Assembly (NCBI GenBank): GCA_963851405.1
Contig: CAWKPB010000005.1
Span: 62,001-126,000, forward strand
Origin: JANPBY01 sp963851405
Lineage (GTDB): Bacteria; Actinomycetota; Actinomycetes; DATJPE01
Length of the DNA: 64,000 nucleotides
Direction of reading: 5' to 3'
Part shown: piece by piece, positions 18,589 through 27,660 of the stretch
How the letters are laid out: the number at the start of each line of letters is the position of its first letter
How positions within the stretch are numbered: the stretch's first letter is position 1
Notes under the pieces: generated by a model
The model's database searches: none
What the model saw: only the letters and a program-made list of their open reading frames with translations
Told to the model about the DNA's origin: nothing
Made by a program: the position numbers and the translations under genes

Positions 18589-19734
18589 ATGGGCGAGTTG
18601 CTGCTCGGGGTGCCGGCGACATCAAGCAAAGAGAATGAGCAGCGGCTACCCATTCATCCGGAGCACATCGAGCGAATCGAACCGGAGTTGCGCGCGAGGA
18701 TGCTCGTCGAGCGCGGGTACGGCGAACGCCTCGGCGTCTCGGACGACGTGCTGGCCAATCTTGGACTTAGGTTGGCGCCCCGAGCGACGGTTATTGCCGA
18801 GTCGGACATCGTCCTGTTGCCTAAGCCGATGCTGGCCGACGTGGCCGCGCTGCGGTCTGGGCAGGTCCTGTGGGGTTGGCCGCATGCAGTGCAGGACGTG
18901 CAGCTGACTCAGACCTGCATTGACAACCGTCTCACGCTGATCGCCTGGGAGGCGATGAACCACTGGTCAGCCTCCGGGCACTTCGTTGTTCATGTGTTCC
19001 ACATGAACAACGAGTTGGCCGGCTACGCCTCGGTGGTGCACGCATTGACGCTGAGGGGGATGACGGGGCACTACGGCCGGCCCCTGACCGCCGCAGTCAT
19101 CGGATTCGGCAATACGGCGCGTGGCGCCATCAATGCCTTGAAGGGGCTGGGGATCCACGACATCACTGCGCTCACTATGCGTGAGATCACCGAGGTCGCG
19201 TCACCCATCCCGACTGTGGTCCTCGAGCATCTAGACCGGTCCGAGTCCGACCGCAGTCGCACGATCGTGGACACCGAGTCTGGGCCGGTGCCCATGGTGG
19301 ACTTCTTGGCGGGCCACGACATCATCGTCAATTGCGTGCTCCAGGACACCGACGATCCCTTCATGTTTGTGTCGACTCTTGAGGCATCTGCGCTCAAGCA
19401 AGGGACCGTGATCGTGGATGTTTCCTGCGACGAGGGCATGGGCTTCGAGTTCGCGCGACCAACGTCCTTTGATGACCCCATGTTGTTTGTCGGCGACGGT
19501 GTTGCCTACTACGGGGTCGACCACAGCCCGAGCTACCTCTGGAACAGTGCGACGTGGGACATCAGTGAGGCCCTGCTTCCGTATCTGCCGGCCGTGATGG
19601 CCGGGCCGTCCGCCTGGGATGACGACTTGACCATCTCGCGCGCCATCGAGATTCGGGACGGGATCATTCAGAACCCGAAGATCCTCAGTTTCCAGGGCCG
19701 GCCGGAAACCTTCCCTCACGCTCCGGATCGCTGA
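18589..19734 (+). CDS. Alanine dehydrogenase/PNT-family oxidoreductase, N5-(carboxyethyl)ornithine synthase-like
   Basis: 381 residues. The N-terminal substrate domain (SSKENEQRLPIHPEHIERI, DIVLLPKPMLADV) and the central NAD-binding segment AAVIGFGNTARGAINALKGLG match the AlaDh/PNT superfamily. The overall look, including VDVSCDEGMGFEFARPT and YYGVDHSPSYLWNSATWDIS, is closest to N5-(carboxyethyl)ornithine synthase-like proteins. Such enzymes reductively couple a keto acid to an amino acid. The start ATG 18589 has GAAGGGGAG upstream. The exact substrate is uncertain. Its divergent neighbour is the dimethylglycine dehydrogenase-like gene; rocD, which acts on ornithine, lies 2 kb away. Confidence 0.82.
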   Translation: MGELLLGVPATSSKENEQRLPIHPEHIERIEPELRARMLVERGYGERLGVSDDVLANLGLRLAPRATVIAESDIVLLPKPMLADVAALRSGQVLWGWPHAVQDVQLTQTCIDNRLTLIAWEAMNHWSASGHFVVHVFHMNNELAGYASVVHALTLRGMTGHYGRPLTAAVIGFGNTARGAINALKGLGIHDITALTMREITEVASPIPTVVLEHLDRSESDRSRTIVDTESGPVPMVDFLAGHDIIVNCVLQDTDDPFMFVSTLEASALKQGTVIVDVSCDEGMGFEFARPTSFDDPMLFVGDGVAYYGVDHSPSYLWNSATWDISEALLPYLPAVMAGPSAWDDDLTISRAIEIRDGIIQNPKILSFQGRPETFPHAPDR

Positions 19735-19873
19735 GGCGGCTCGCCCGCGAGTGCTGCAGAGCGGCCCGTTTCCCACGTCAGAAACGGCAGTTTCGCCGCA
19801 CACGCGTGCGCGCCGGTGGCGTCTGGGTCCGCCGCATCCCACGGTCTGGCATGGATGAGCCAGCGTCTTGCGG

Positions 19874-20845
19874 CTACCAGGCGTGGTCCTCGGGTGAGGT
19901 CTTGAATCCCGGAAAGATCTCGTCCATCCGGGACAACGTTTCCTCGTCGAGTGTCAGCTCGAGGGCGCGCAGAGCCTGAGTCAACTGGTCGACCGTGCGC
20001 GGGCCAATAATGGGTGCGGCCACCCCTGGGCGTTGCAGGAGCCAGGCCAAACCCACGATGGCCGGTTCCTCGCCGAGCTGTTCGCACAACTCCTCCCACC
20101 GCTCGATCTGGCTCCGGTGAGCCTCCAGCGCGTCCTTAGCCCGGCCCTCGGTGCGCCGTTTCCCATCCCTTTCCTTGCGCAGCACTCCGCCGAGGAGTCC
20201 GCCGTGCAGGGGCGACCACGGGAGGATGCCGAGGCCGTACTCCTGGGCAGCAGGGATGACTTCGCGCTCGATGTCGCGGGTGAGCAGGTTGTAGATGGAC
20301 TGCTCTGAGACGAGCCCCGAAAAGCGTCGTGCCCGAGCGGCCTCCTGGGCCTGCGCCAGGTGCCATCCAGCGAAGTTCGAAGACCCCGCGTAGAGGATCT
20401 TCCCCTGCTGGCGAAGGACTTCGAAAGCTTCCCAGATTTCGTCCCATGGAGTGGCTCGGTCCACGTGGTGCATCTGGTAGAGGTCGATGTAGTCGGTTTG
20501 AAGTCGCTTGAGCGAGGCGTCGCAGGCGCGGCGGATATTCAAGGCCGAAAGAAACGTGTCGTTGGGCCAGTCACTCATCGATCCGTACAACTTGGTTGCC
20601 AGGACGGTGCGTTCGCGGCGACCTCCGCCCTGGGCGAGCCATCGGCCGATGATCTGCTCAGTCACCCCTTCGCCCTTGACCCAGCCGTAGACGTTGGCGG
20701 TGTCGAAGAAGTTGATCTCGACCTCGTGGGCACGGTCCATGACCTCGAAGGAGTCCGGCTCGCTGGTCTGGGGACCGAAGTTCATGGTGCCGAGACAGAG
20801 CCGGCTGACAGAAAGGCCCGAACGGCCAAGATGGGTGTATTCCAT
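19874..20845 (-). CDS. Aldo/keto reductase
   Basis: 323 residues, full length. The N-terminus MEYTHLGRSGLSVSRLCLG with INFFDTANVYGW supplies the catalytic Asp and Tyr; the Lys lies in TVLATKLYG and the His in LYQMHHVD. C-terminal PIIGPRTVDQL is the NADPH-site region. The (alpha/beta)8 NADPH-dependent carbonyl reductase assignment is secure; the substrate is not. Start is ATG 20845. It is followed on the same strand, 69 bases upstream, by rocD. Confidence 0.92.
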   Translation of the reverse strand: MEYTHLGRSGLSVSRLCLGTMNFGPQTSEPDSFEVMDRAHEVEINFFDTANVYGWVKGEGVTEQIIGRWLAQGGGRRERTVLATKLYGSMSDWPNDTFLSALNIRRACDASLKRLQTDYIDLYQMHHVDRATPWDEIWEAFEVLRQQGKILYAGSSNFAGWHLAQAQEAARARRFSGLVSEQSIYNLLTRDIEREVIPAAQEYGLGILPWSPLHGGLLGGVLRKERDGKRRTEGRAKDALEAHRSQIERWEELCEQLGEEPAIVGLAWLLQRPGVAAPIIGPRTVDQLTQALRALELTLDEETLSRMDEIFPGFKTSPEDHAW

Positions 20846-20914
20846 GCCCCAATCCTGCCCTGTGAACAGCGGCTCGCAACGTGAGGCGTATGACGGCAGC
20901 CGGGCGGGCCCCGT

Positions 20915-22114
20915 CTAGCCGCCGAGTACCTCGATGATGGTGGCGAGAGCCTGGTCCAGATCCGATTCCTCGACGACGAGTGGGGGAGCGAATCGAATGG
21001 TCCAAGTGTGGGTGTCCTTGCACAGGATCCCTCGACGTAGCAGTTCCATGCTGAGTTCGCGCGCGGTGCGACCGGTCCCATCGACCTCGATCGCCCACCA
21101 CAGCCCGCATCCGCGGATCTCCTTGACGCCAGCTAGCTCCGCCGAGCGCAGTTCGTCGAGCACCCGAGCACCAAGCCGGCGAGATCGCTCCTGGAGTTCG
21201 CCGGTGTTCAGGATCTCGACCACGGCGATGCCCACGGCCGCGGCCAGCGGGTTCCCACCGAAGGTGCTGCCGTGGTTGCCGGGCTTGATCACGTCGAGCA
21301 CATCCCAGTTGGCAGTGATGGCCGACACCGGGATGATCCCACCGCCGAGAGCCTTGCCGAGGATTCGCACGTCTGGTTGAACGCCGACCAGGTCGCAGGC
21401 GAACGTGGCCCCCGCGCGGCCGAGCCCGGCCTGGATCTCATCGGCGATGAACAAGACGTTGCGCGATCGACACAACTCGCGGGCTGCGGCGAGAAAGCCG
21501 GTCGGGGGAAGCACGACGCCGGCCTCGCCCTGGATCGGTTCTACGAGGAATCCGACGGTGCGCTCGTTGATGGCGCCAGCCAGCGCGTCGATGTCCCCAT
21601 ATGGCACCGTGACGAAGCCGGGGGTGTACGGGCCGAAGCCATCGTGCGCGTCCGGGTCATCAGAGAACGACACGATCGTGATCGTCCGACCGTGGAAGTT
21701 GCCTGCGCAGACGATGATTTCTGCTTGATCGATAGGAACGCCCTTGTGGTCGTATCCCCACTTCCGCGCGACCTTCAGCGCCGTTTCGACCGCCTCAGCT
21801 CCGGTGTTCATCGGGAGGACAGCGTCGTGCCGGGCCAGGGCCGCGAGATCGCTGCAGAACTGACCCAACTGATCGTTGTGGAACGCCCGACTGGTCAGCG
21901 TCACCCGGGCGAGCTGTTCTTGGGCGGCCGCGACGAGGGTGGGATGCACGTGTCCGAAGTTGATCGCCGAATAGGCCGACAGCATGTCGAGATAGCGGTG
22001 ACCCTCGACATCAGTGACCCAGGCGCCTTCAGCGTGGCTGATGACCACGGGGAGCGGGTGGTAGTTGTGCGCCGCATGCTCGTGCTCGAAGGCAATGGCG
22101 GTCTCAGTGGTCAC
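20915..22114 (-). CDS. rocD: Ornithine aminotransferase
   Basis: 399 residues, class-III PLP aminotransferase. Features typical of ornithine-oxo-acid transaminase are NYHPLPVVISHAEGAWVTDVEG at the N-terminus, MNTGAEAVETALKVARKWGY, FHGRTITIVSFSDDP, and the PLP lysine in ILGKALGGG. It converts ornithine and 2-oxoglutarate to glutamate-5-semialdehyde and glutamate. The start GTG 22114 has AAGGAGGATCC immediately before it; the open frame further upstream is not conserved-looking. Confidence 0.94.
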   Translation of the reverse strand: MTTETAIAFEHEHAAHNYHPLPVVISHAEGAWVTDVEGHRYLDMLSAYSAINFGHVHPTLVAAAQEQLARVTLTSRAFHNDQLGQFCSDLAALARHDAVLPMNTGAEAVETALKVARKWGYDHKGVPIDQAEIIVCAGNFHGRTITIVSFSDDPDAHDGFGPYTPGFVTVPYGDIDALAGAINERTVGFLVEPIQGEAGVVLPPTGFLAAARELCRSRNVLFIADEIQAGLGRAGATFACDLVGVQPDVRILGKALGGGIIPVSAITANWDVLDVIKPGNHGSTFGGNPLAAAVGIAVVEILNTGELQERSRRLGARVLDELRSAELAGVKEIRGCGLWWAIEVDGTGRTARELSMELLRRGILCKDTHTWTIRFAPPLVVEESDLDQALATIIEVLGG

Positions 22115-22394
22115 GGATCCTCCTTGGCGGGCCGCGAACGGCGGCGTGCGGGTCACGGTGCCACGAAGCCGCTCGACAGGCTACTTGTGTCCGGAGGTGT
22201 CGTGCTGAGAGGGCATCGCGCGCGCCTCGCTTCGGCACGAATGGCGCTGGGGTACGAAGGCCGGGCCGGGGGGTCCTTCGTCCTGAGAGATCCCGTCTTC
22301 GTCGTGGGCGCCACCTCGGCCGACGGTTTAGGGCCAGGGTTGGGGTGAAGGCAGGGAGTGCCTGCCTGACCGGATGGTTCAGGAAGGGACGCGT

Positions 22395-22865
22395 ATGAGC
22401 ACCACTGCGGGCGCTGCGGGGGCAGTCAATACCAAAGCCAGGGCAGCCGGCATCGTCACGATCGTCGCCGGAATCGTTCTGGCCCTGGCCGGGACGTTCA
22501 CGTGGTTCAACGTTCAGAACCACTTGTCCGACGAGCGCATCACCGTGTCTGAGGATTCCCCGCGATTCGCCGGAGATGCTGTGGATGGCCCACTGACTGC
22601 CTACCAGGAAGCGGAGATGATCAACCAGCATTATCTCGAGGCGACCGGCGGTAAGACCTACGCGGAGCTCGACCGCGAGGATCCGTTGCGGCAGACGGCC
22701 ATGACGGCATCGTTCCTGAGAGCCTCGCTCTTCACCTCGGTGGTTGCCTTCGGAGTGGCCTTGCTCGCCGTGGGCTTGGGGATCGTGTTCATCGTTGTGG
22801 GATGGGGTCTCCTTGCGGTGGCCAAGCCGGTGACCGCAGAAGTACCCGGCGCCACCCCAGCCTGA
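22395..22865 (+). CDS. Small actinobacterial two-helix membrane protein
   Basis: 156 residues. One hydrophobic helix (AAGIVTIVAGIVLALAGTF, about 20-40) and another near the C-terminus (SVVAFGVALLAVGLGIVFIVVGWGL) flank a hydrophilic loop containing DERITVSEDSPRFAGDAVDGP. Relatives in actinobacterial genomes are sometimes labelled 'aromatic ring-opening dioxygenase LigA', but nothing here resembles a dioxygenase. Start ATG 22395 has AGGAAGGGA upstream. The topology suggests an extracytoplasmic loop; function is unknown. Confidence 0.75.
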   Translation: MSTTAGAAGAVNTKARAAGIVTIVAGIVLALAGTFTWFNVQNHLSDERITVSEDSPRFAGDAVDGPLTAYQEAEMINQHYLEATGGKTYAELDREDPLRQTAMTASFLRASLFTSVVAFGVALLAVGLGIVFIVVGWGLLAVAKPVTAEVPGATPA

Positions 22866-22953
22866 CTGAAGCCATGGGTGGCGGGGTCGGCTGTCATCGG
22901 GGGCGCCTGCGCCACCTTGGGCTCGCGAGACGCCTGCTCAACCCCGCGACCGT

Positions 22954-23799
22954 TCAGGTGAAGACGACAGTGCGTGAGCCGTTGAGGAACACTCGATGCT
23001 CAGCGTGTGCCCGTACGGCTGAGGAGAGCACTCGCCGCTCGACGTCGCGGCCCATGACCACCAAGTCATCGGCTGTGTGTGAGTGGCCAACACGCACGAC
23101 GTCCTGGGCGATGATCGGCCCCTCGTCGAGGTCGGCGGTCACGTAGTGGGCTGTGGCGCCGATCAGCTTGACCCCGCGGACGTGGGCCTGGTGGTACGGG
23201 CGCGCGCCCTTGAAGCCCGGCAGGAAGGAGTGATGGATGTTGATGGCGCGACCGCTCAACTCGCGGCACAGGTTGTCGCTGAGGATCTGCATGTAGCGGG
23301 CGAGCACGACCAGTTCGGTGCCGGAGTCCCGGACCAGCTCGAGCAGTCGCTCCTCCGAGGCCGGCTTTGATTCCGGCGTCACGGGGATATGCGTGAACGG
23401 CAGCCCGTTCGCTTCGGCGATGGGTGCGACGTCCTGATGATTGCTCACGATGCCCGCGATCTCCACCGGTAGTTCGCCGATCCGCCAGCGATACAGGAGG
23501 TCTACGAGGCAATGGTCGTACCCCGAAACCAGGATCAAGATCCGACAGCGATCCCCCGCCCCTCGAACCACGAGGCCGCTGCTGAGTTCACCCAGGCTGG
23601 AAGTGAGGGATGAACGGACCTGATCGAGGTCCGCCCGGGCACTTTCGAAGGCGGTGCGGATGAAGAATCGTCCTGACTCGGCATCTCCGTGCTGCGCGCT
23701 GTCGGTGATGTTGGCTTCGACCGACAGCAGCCCTTCCGTCATCGCGTTCACGATGCCTGGTCGGTCAGGGCAAGACAGGGTGAGGACGTATCCGGGCAT
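22954..23799 (-). CDS. purU: Formyltetrahydrofolate deformylase
   Basis: 281 residues. An N-terminal ACT domain (YVLTLSCPDRPGIVNAMTEG, about 3-85) is followed by a formyl-transferase-like catalytic domain. That domain contains the conserved NIHHSFLPGFKGARPYHQA and GATAHYVTADLDEGPII, supplying the catalytic Asn, His and Asp. It hydrolyses 10-formyltetrahydrofolate to formate and tetrahydrofolate, balancing the one-carbon pool. Start ATG 23799. The methylglycine dehydrogenase-like gene at 16-18 kb could be a source of one-carbon units. Confidence 0.95.
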   Translation of the reverse strand: MPGYVLTLSCPDRPGIVNAMTEGLLSVEANITDSAQHGDAESGRFFIRTAFESARADLDQVRSSLTSSLGELSSGLVVRGAGDRCRILILVSGYDHCLVDLLYRWRIGELPVEIAGIVSNHQDVAPIAEANGLPFTHIPVTPESKPASEERLLELVRDSGTELVVLARYMQILSDNLCRELSGRAINIHHSFLPGFKGARPYHQAHVRGVKLIGATAHYVTADLDEGPIIAQDVVRVGHSHTADDLVVMGRDVERRVLSSAVRAHAEHRVFLNGSRTVVFT

Positions 23800-23874
23800 G
23801 CCCTCATCCTGCCTTGGGCTGGGTCCGGTGCCGCAATCAGGTCGCGACAGGTCCCAGGCCCCGTCTCGTCGCGG

Positions 23875-24165
23875 TTACTTGGCTTTGGGGATCAACAGGT
23901 GGGCGGTGCCGGACTCCAGGTCCACCCGGCTCCGTGGTGGTGCGCCGTCTTCGACGTCGTCCCTGGTGAGCTCTTGGCGGTGTTGTTCGGCAATTCGGTG
24001 TCTATCAGCGGGGGAGAGCAGTGTGGCGAGGACATCCAGCGCCGGACTGGCGGTGGCGCGCTTCACTCCGGGTCGGGTGGCCCTGATCTGAAGGACAAGG
24101 GCGTAGGCCACCAATGCGATGACCAGTCCCGGCAGCGTCAGGGCGAATGCGAAACCCACATCCAA
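23875..24165 (-). CDS. DUF6191-type small membrane protein
   Basis: 96 residues. A single N-terminal membrane helix (FALTLPGLVIALVAYALVL) is followed by a cytoplasmic tail with LDVLATLLSPADRHRIAEQ and DDVEDGAPPRSRVDLESGTA, a pattern I recognise from DUF6191 proteins of actinobacteria. The predicted start is TTG at 24165 with no Shine-Dalgarno, so a leaderless message is possible; a GTG two codons later would also serve. Function unknown. It diverges from ppdK. Confidence 0.75.
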   Translation of the reverse strand: MDVGFAFALTLPGLVIALVAYALVLQIRATRPGVKRATASPALDVLATLLSPADRHRIAEQHRQELTRDDVEDGAPPRSRVDLESGTAHLLIPKAK

Positions 24166-24227
24166 AGTATGACTTGTGGCCCGCTAGCGTGGAGTCATCG
24201 ATCGGCAACGGGCTGGAGGGCGTGGTC

Positions 24228-26927
24228 ATGGCGCGCTATGTCTACGATTTCTCTGAGGGCAACAGAGACCAGAAAGACCTCCTCGGCGGGAAGGGTGCCA
24301 ACCTCGCTGAGATGACCCGGCTTGGACTGCCGGTGCCGCCGGGTTTCACGGTCACCACCGAGGCTTGCCGCACCTATCTCGAGCGCGGGACGGAACCGCC
24401 GGAGCTTCGGGTCCAGATCACTGCTGCGCTGCGGCACATGGAGGATCAGGTCGGCCGGACGCTGGGGCGACGCGACGACCCACTGTTGGTCAGCGTTCGA
24501 TCCGGGGCGAAGTTCTCCATGCCGGGCATGATGGAGACCGTCCTCAACGTCGGCCTCAACGACGAATCAGTGCATGGCCTCGTCGCTGTCTCCGGCGACG
24601 AGCGATTTGCCTGGGACTCCTATCGCCGTCTGATCCAGATGTTTGCCAAGACGGTGCTTGCGGTCGATGGGGGGCGATTCGAGTCGGCGCTTGACGAGGC
24701 CAAGAAGGCCAAGTTCGTTGCCAGCGATCTAGATCTCGACGCAAACGACCTCCGCGGACTCGTCGAGGTGTTCAAGGTGATCGTGCGGGACCAGGCGGGA
24801 GTGGACTTCCCGCAGAATCCCAGAACGCAGCTGGACATGGCGGTGCGCGCGGTCTTCGACTCCTGGAACACCGAACGAGCGCGGCTGTATCGCCGGCGCG
24901 AGCGCATCCCGCACGGGCTCGGAACCGCCGTCAATGTTTGCACGATGGTCTTCGGCAACCTCGGTCCGACGTCGGGCACCGGCGTGTGCTTCACGCGTGA
25001 TCCTGCGACGGGCCGGCCGGGGATCTACGGGGACTACCTGCAGAATGCGCAGGGCGAGGACGTTGTTTCAGGGATTCGAAACACGTTGTCCCTGGAGGAC
25101 TTCGGAGACATCGACCCCGCGTCGTACGCCGAGCTGGTGCAGGTCATGCGGCGCCTCGAGACCCACTACCGGGACCTGTGCGATATCGAGTTCACCGTTG
25201 AGCGCGGCAAGCTGTGGATGTTGCAGACGAGGGTGGGCAAGCGGACCGCCGCCGCCGCGTTCCGCATCGCGACCCAGTTGGTAGACGAGCATCTTCTCAC
25301 CATGGACGAGGCGTTGGGCCGCGTCACCGGAGCGCAGTTGGCCCAGCTGATGTTTCCGCAATTCGACGCCGCTGCTGCCAAGACGCTGCTGACCCGGGGC
25401 ATGGCCGCTTCTCCTGGCGCAGCCGTGGGCCGGGCCGTGTTCGACCCCGCAACAGCGGTGGCCTGGGCGGCTCGTGGTGAGCAGGTCGTTCTGGTCCGGA
25501 GAGAGACGAATCCCGATGACCTGGGAGGCATGATCGCTTCGGCGGGGATCCTCACCAGTCGCGGGGGAAAGACGTCGCATGCTGCTGTGGTCGCACGGGG
25601 AATGGGGAAGACCTGTGTGTGCGGTGCCGAGGACCTCGACGTCGACGTCATGAGCCTTCGAGCGACGACAGGGAGTGGCGTCTCGTTCGTCGAGGGTGAC
25701 GTGGTCAGTATCGATGGGTCAACGGGCGAGGTCTTTCTCGGAGAGATGGCGGTGGTTCCCTCACCGGTTGCTGAGTATCTCGAGCATGGGCTCGAAGCCG
25801 CCCTGGCCGGGGTGGACGACGACAATGTCGCTCTCGTCAGAGCGGTCGATCGACTCCTCGCGCACGCTGACGCCGTTCGTCGACTCGCTGTACGTGCTAA
25901 TGCAGATACGGCCGAAGATGCACTCCGCGCCCGGCACCTGGGGGCTCAGGGAATCGGGCTTTGTCGGACCGAGCACATGTTCTTAGGTGATCGGCGGGTG
26001 CTCATCGAACGAGTGATCGTCTCGGGAGTCGGCCCGGACCGCGATGAGGCGCTTGCCAAGCTACTGCCGTTGCAGCGTCACGACTTCACCGAGCTCCTGC
26101 AGGCGATGGACGGTCTTCCGACGACGATCCGCTTGCTCGACCCGCCCCTGCACGAGTTCCTTCCCGATCGAGCGGACCTGATGGTGCGGGTCGCGGTTGC
26201 GGAGGTTGAAGGGCGCGCGGATGCGGCCGATCTGAAGTTGTTGGCCGAGGTCGAGCGACTGCACGAGTCCAATCCCATGCTTGGGTTGCGTGGCGTCCGG
26301 CTCGGACTGGTCGTCCCTGGGTTGTTCGCGCTCCAGGTGCGGGCGATAGCCGAGGCGGCGGCCGCGCTGATCAAGGCGGGGGGTCAACCGCACGTCGAAA
26401 TCATGGTCCCCCTGGTGGGGTCCGTCATGGAACTCCACCTGATCAGGGACGAGACCGACGGGATTGTGGCGGAGGTGGCCGCAGAGTTCGGGGTCGACCT
26501 GCATATCCCGGTGGGCACCATGATCGAACTCCCCCGGGCGGCGCTCACGGCGTTCCGTATCGCCGAGGTCGCAGAGTTCTTCTCCTTCGGCACCAATGAC
26601 CTGACCCAGACCACGTGGGGCTTCTCACGCGACGATGTGGAGGCGGCGTTCTTCGCGCTGTACCTCGACACCGGCGTTTTCACGGTTTCGCCCTTCGAGA
26701 GCCTTGATGTGGATGGCGTCGGGCGTCTCGTCAGGATGGCTGTCGACGAAGGCCGCCGTACCCGCCCCGACCTCCAGTTCGGGGTTTGCGGGGAGCATGG
26801 CGGTGACCCGGAGTCGATCCGCTTCTTCGACAGCGCCGGCCTGGACTATGTGTCCTGCTCGCCGTTCCGGGTTCCGATTGCCAGGCTGGAGGCCGGCCGC
26901 TCGGCCCTTCATGTCGCTATCGCGTAG
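24228..26927 (+). CDS. ppdK: Pyruvate, phosphate dikinase
   Basis: 899 residues, full length. The N-terminal ATP-grasp domain starts YVYDFSEGNRDQKDLLGGKGANLAEM. The central swivelling phosphohistidine domain has GGKTSHAAVVARGMGK (phospho-His), and the C-terminal PEP/pyruvate barrel has GTNDLTQTTWGFSRDD and FGVCGEHGGDPES with the catalytic Cys. It interconverts pyruvate, ATP and phosphate with PEP, AMP and pyrophosphate. Start ATG 24228 fits the family N-terminus; the frame extends further upstream but overlaps the divergent gene. Confidence 0.96.
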   Translation: MARYVYDFSEGNRDQKDLLGGKGANLAEMTRLGLPVPPGFTVTTEACRTYLERGTEPPELRVQITAALRHMEDQVGRTLGRRDDPLLVSVRSGAKFSMPGMMETVLNVGLNDESVHGLVAVSGDERFAWDSYRRLIQMFAKTVLAVDGGRFESALDEAKKAKFVASDLDLDANDLRGLVEVFKVIVRDQAGVDFPQNPRTQLDMAVRAVFDSWNTERARLYRRRERIPHGLGTAVNVCTMVFGNLGPTSGTGVCFTRDPATGRPGIYGDYLQNAQGEDVVSGIRNTLSLEDFGDIDPASYAELVQVMRRLETHYRDLCDIEFTVERGKLWMLQTRVGKRTAAAAFRIATQLVDEHLLTMDEALGRVTGAQLAQLMFPQFDAAAAKTLLTRGMAASPGAAVGRAVFDPATAVAWAARGEQVVLVRRETNPDDLGGMIASAGILTSRGGKTSHAAVVARGMGKTCVCGAEDLDVDVMSLRATTGSGVSFVEGDVVSIDGSTGEVFLGEMAVVPSPVAEYLEHGLEAALAGVDDDNVALVRAVDRLLAHADAVRRLAVRANADTAEDALRARHLGAQGIGLCRTEHMFLGDRRVLIERVIVSGVGPDRDEALAKLLPLQRHDFTELLQAMDGLPTTIRLLDPPLHEFLPDRADLMVRVAVAEVEGRADAADLKLLAEVERLHESNPMLGLRGVRLGLVVPGLFALQVRAIAEAAAALIKAGGQPHVEIMVPLVGSVMELHLIRDETDGIVAEVAAEFGVDLHIPVGTMIELPRAALTAFRIAEVAEFFSFGTNDLTQTTWGFSRDDVEAAFFALYLDTGVFTVSPFESLDVDGVGRLVRMAVDEGRRTRPDLQFGVCGEHGGDPESIRFFDSAGLDYVSCSPFRVPIARLEAGRSALHVAIA

Positions 26928-26954
26928 TTCCCCGCGGCCGGGGCGCGATTGGAA

Positions 26955-27660
26955 CTAGGCCAACCTCAGGGTGGATCCGGGGGGGAACTCCTCGCGTGAC
27001 CCGTGGCCGAGAGTCCAGACAGACTGCCGGCCCTGCACGGTCCACTCGTGCGGGCCGCCGACGAGCGCGGTGTCCTCGTCGATACCGATCAGCGGTCGCT
27101 CCGTCCGGCGTGCTGCAGCACCGCGTTGCGCAGCATGTCCGGCATCCAGCCGAGCATCCGGTCGAAGTGCGGGATCACACGCAGGTGCGGCACGAGGCCG
27201 AGACCGGTGGGCTCCTTGGTGCGCCACGAGGTCGCGCATGCGCGGCGCCCACGACGAGATGGCCATGGCCCCGGCGCTGCACCCGGCGAGCGCCGCTGCC
27301 GTTCTCGGGCGCCGCCAGGATGGCGTGCCAGACGGCGGTCTGGCGCAGCGTCTCGGCGAGGTAGGCCGGGCTTCCCGCCGGAGAGGTAGATCAGGCCGGC
27401 ACCGGCGATAGCGTCGACCCAGCGACGGGACTCGGCGTCCTCACGCGTGCGGATGTCGACCACGACCTGCTCGACCCCGAGCCGCTCGGCCTGCTCCCGG
27501 CCGAGCCGGTGCCAGCGCGCCAACGAGTCGTCGCCCTCGGGCGCCGCGGCCGTGGCGATCTGGACGTAGCGCGGGGGCGGCCTGCGATCAGCGAGCGCTC
27601 GATCTCGGTCATCACCGGGAGGTACTCGCCGGAGCCGACCAGGGCCAGTGGGCCACTCAT
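26955..27660 (-). pseudogene. Peptidase S51 (cyanophycinase-like) gene with several frameshifts
   Basis: The start (GPLALVGSGEYLPVMTEIERSLI), middle (RYVQIATAAAPEGDD, LGVEQVVVDIRTREDAES), nucleophile region (AGCSAGAMAISSWAPRMRD) and end (LIGIDEDTALVGGPHEWTVQG) all match an S51-family Ser hydrolase of about 235 residues. They lie in different frames. At least four indels are needed: one missing C in a C run near 27575, one extra base near 27365, and changes near 27320, 27215 and 27085. The gene starts at ATG 27660, overlapping by ATGA the stop of the preceding S51-like gene. This is either decay of a redundant tandem paralogue or a poorly read stretch. Confidence 0.7.

Noticed and set aside
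22395..22865. Aromatic ring-opening dioxygenase LigA
   Set aside because: The label is common for such proteins in databases, but only two membrane helices and no dioxygenase motif are present.
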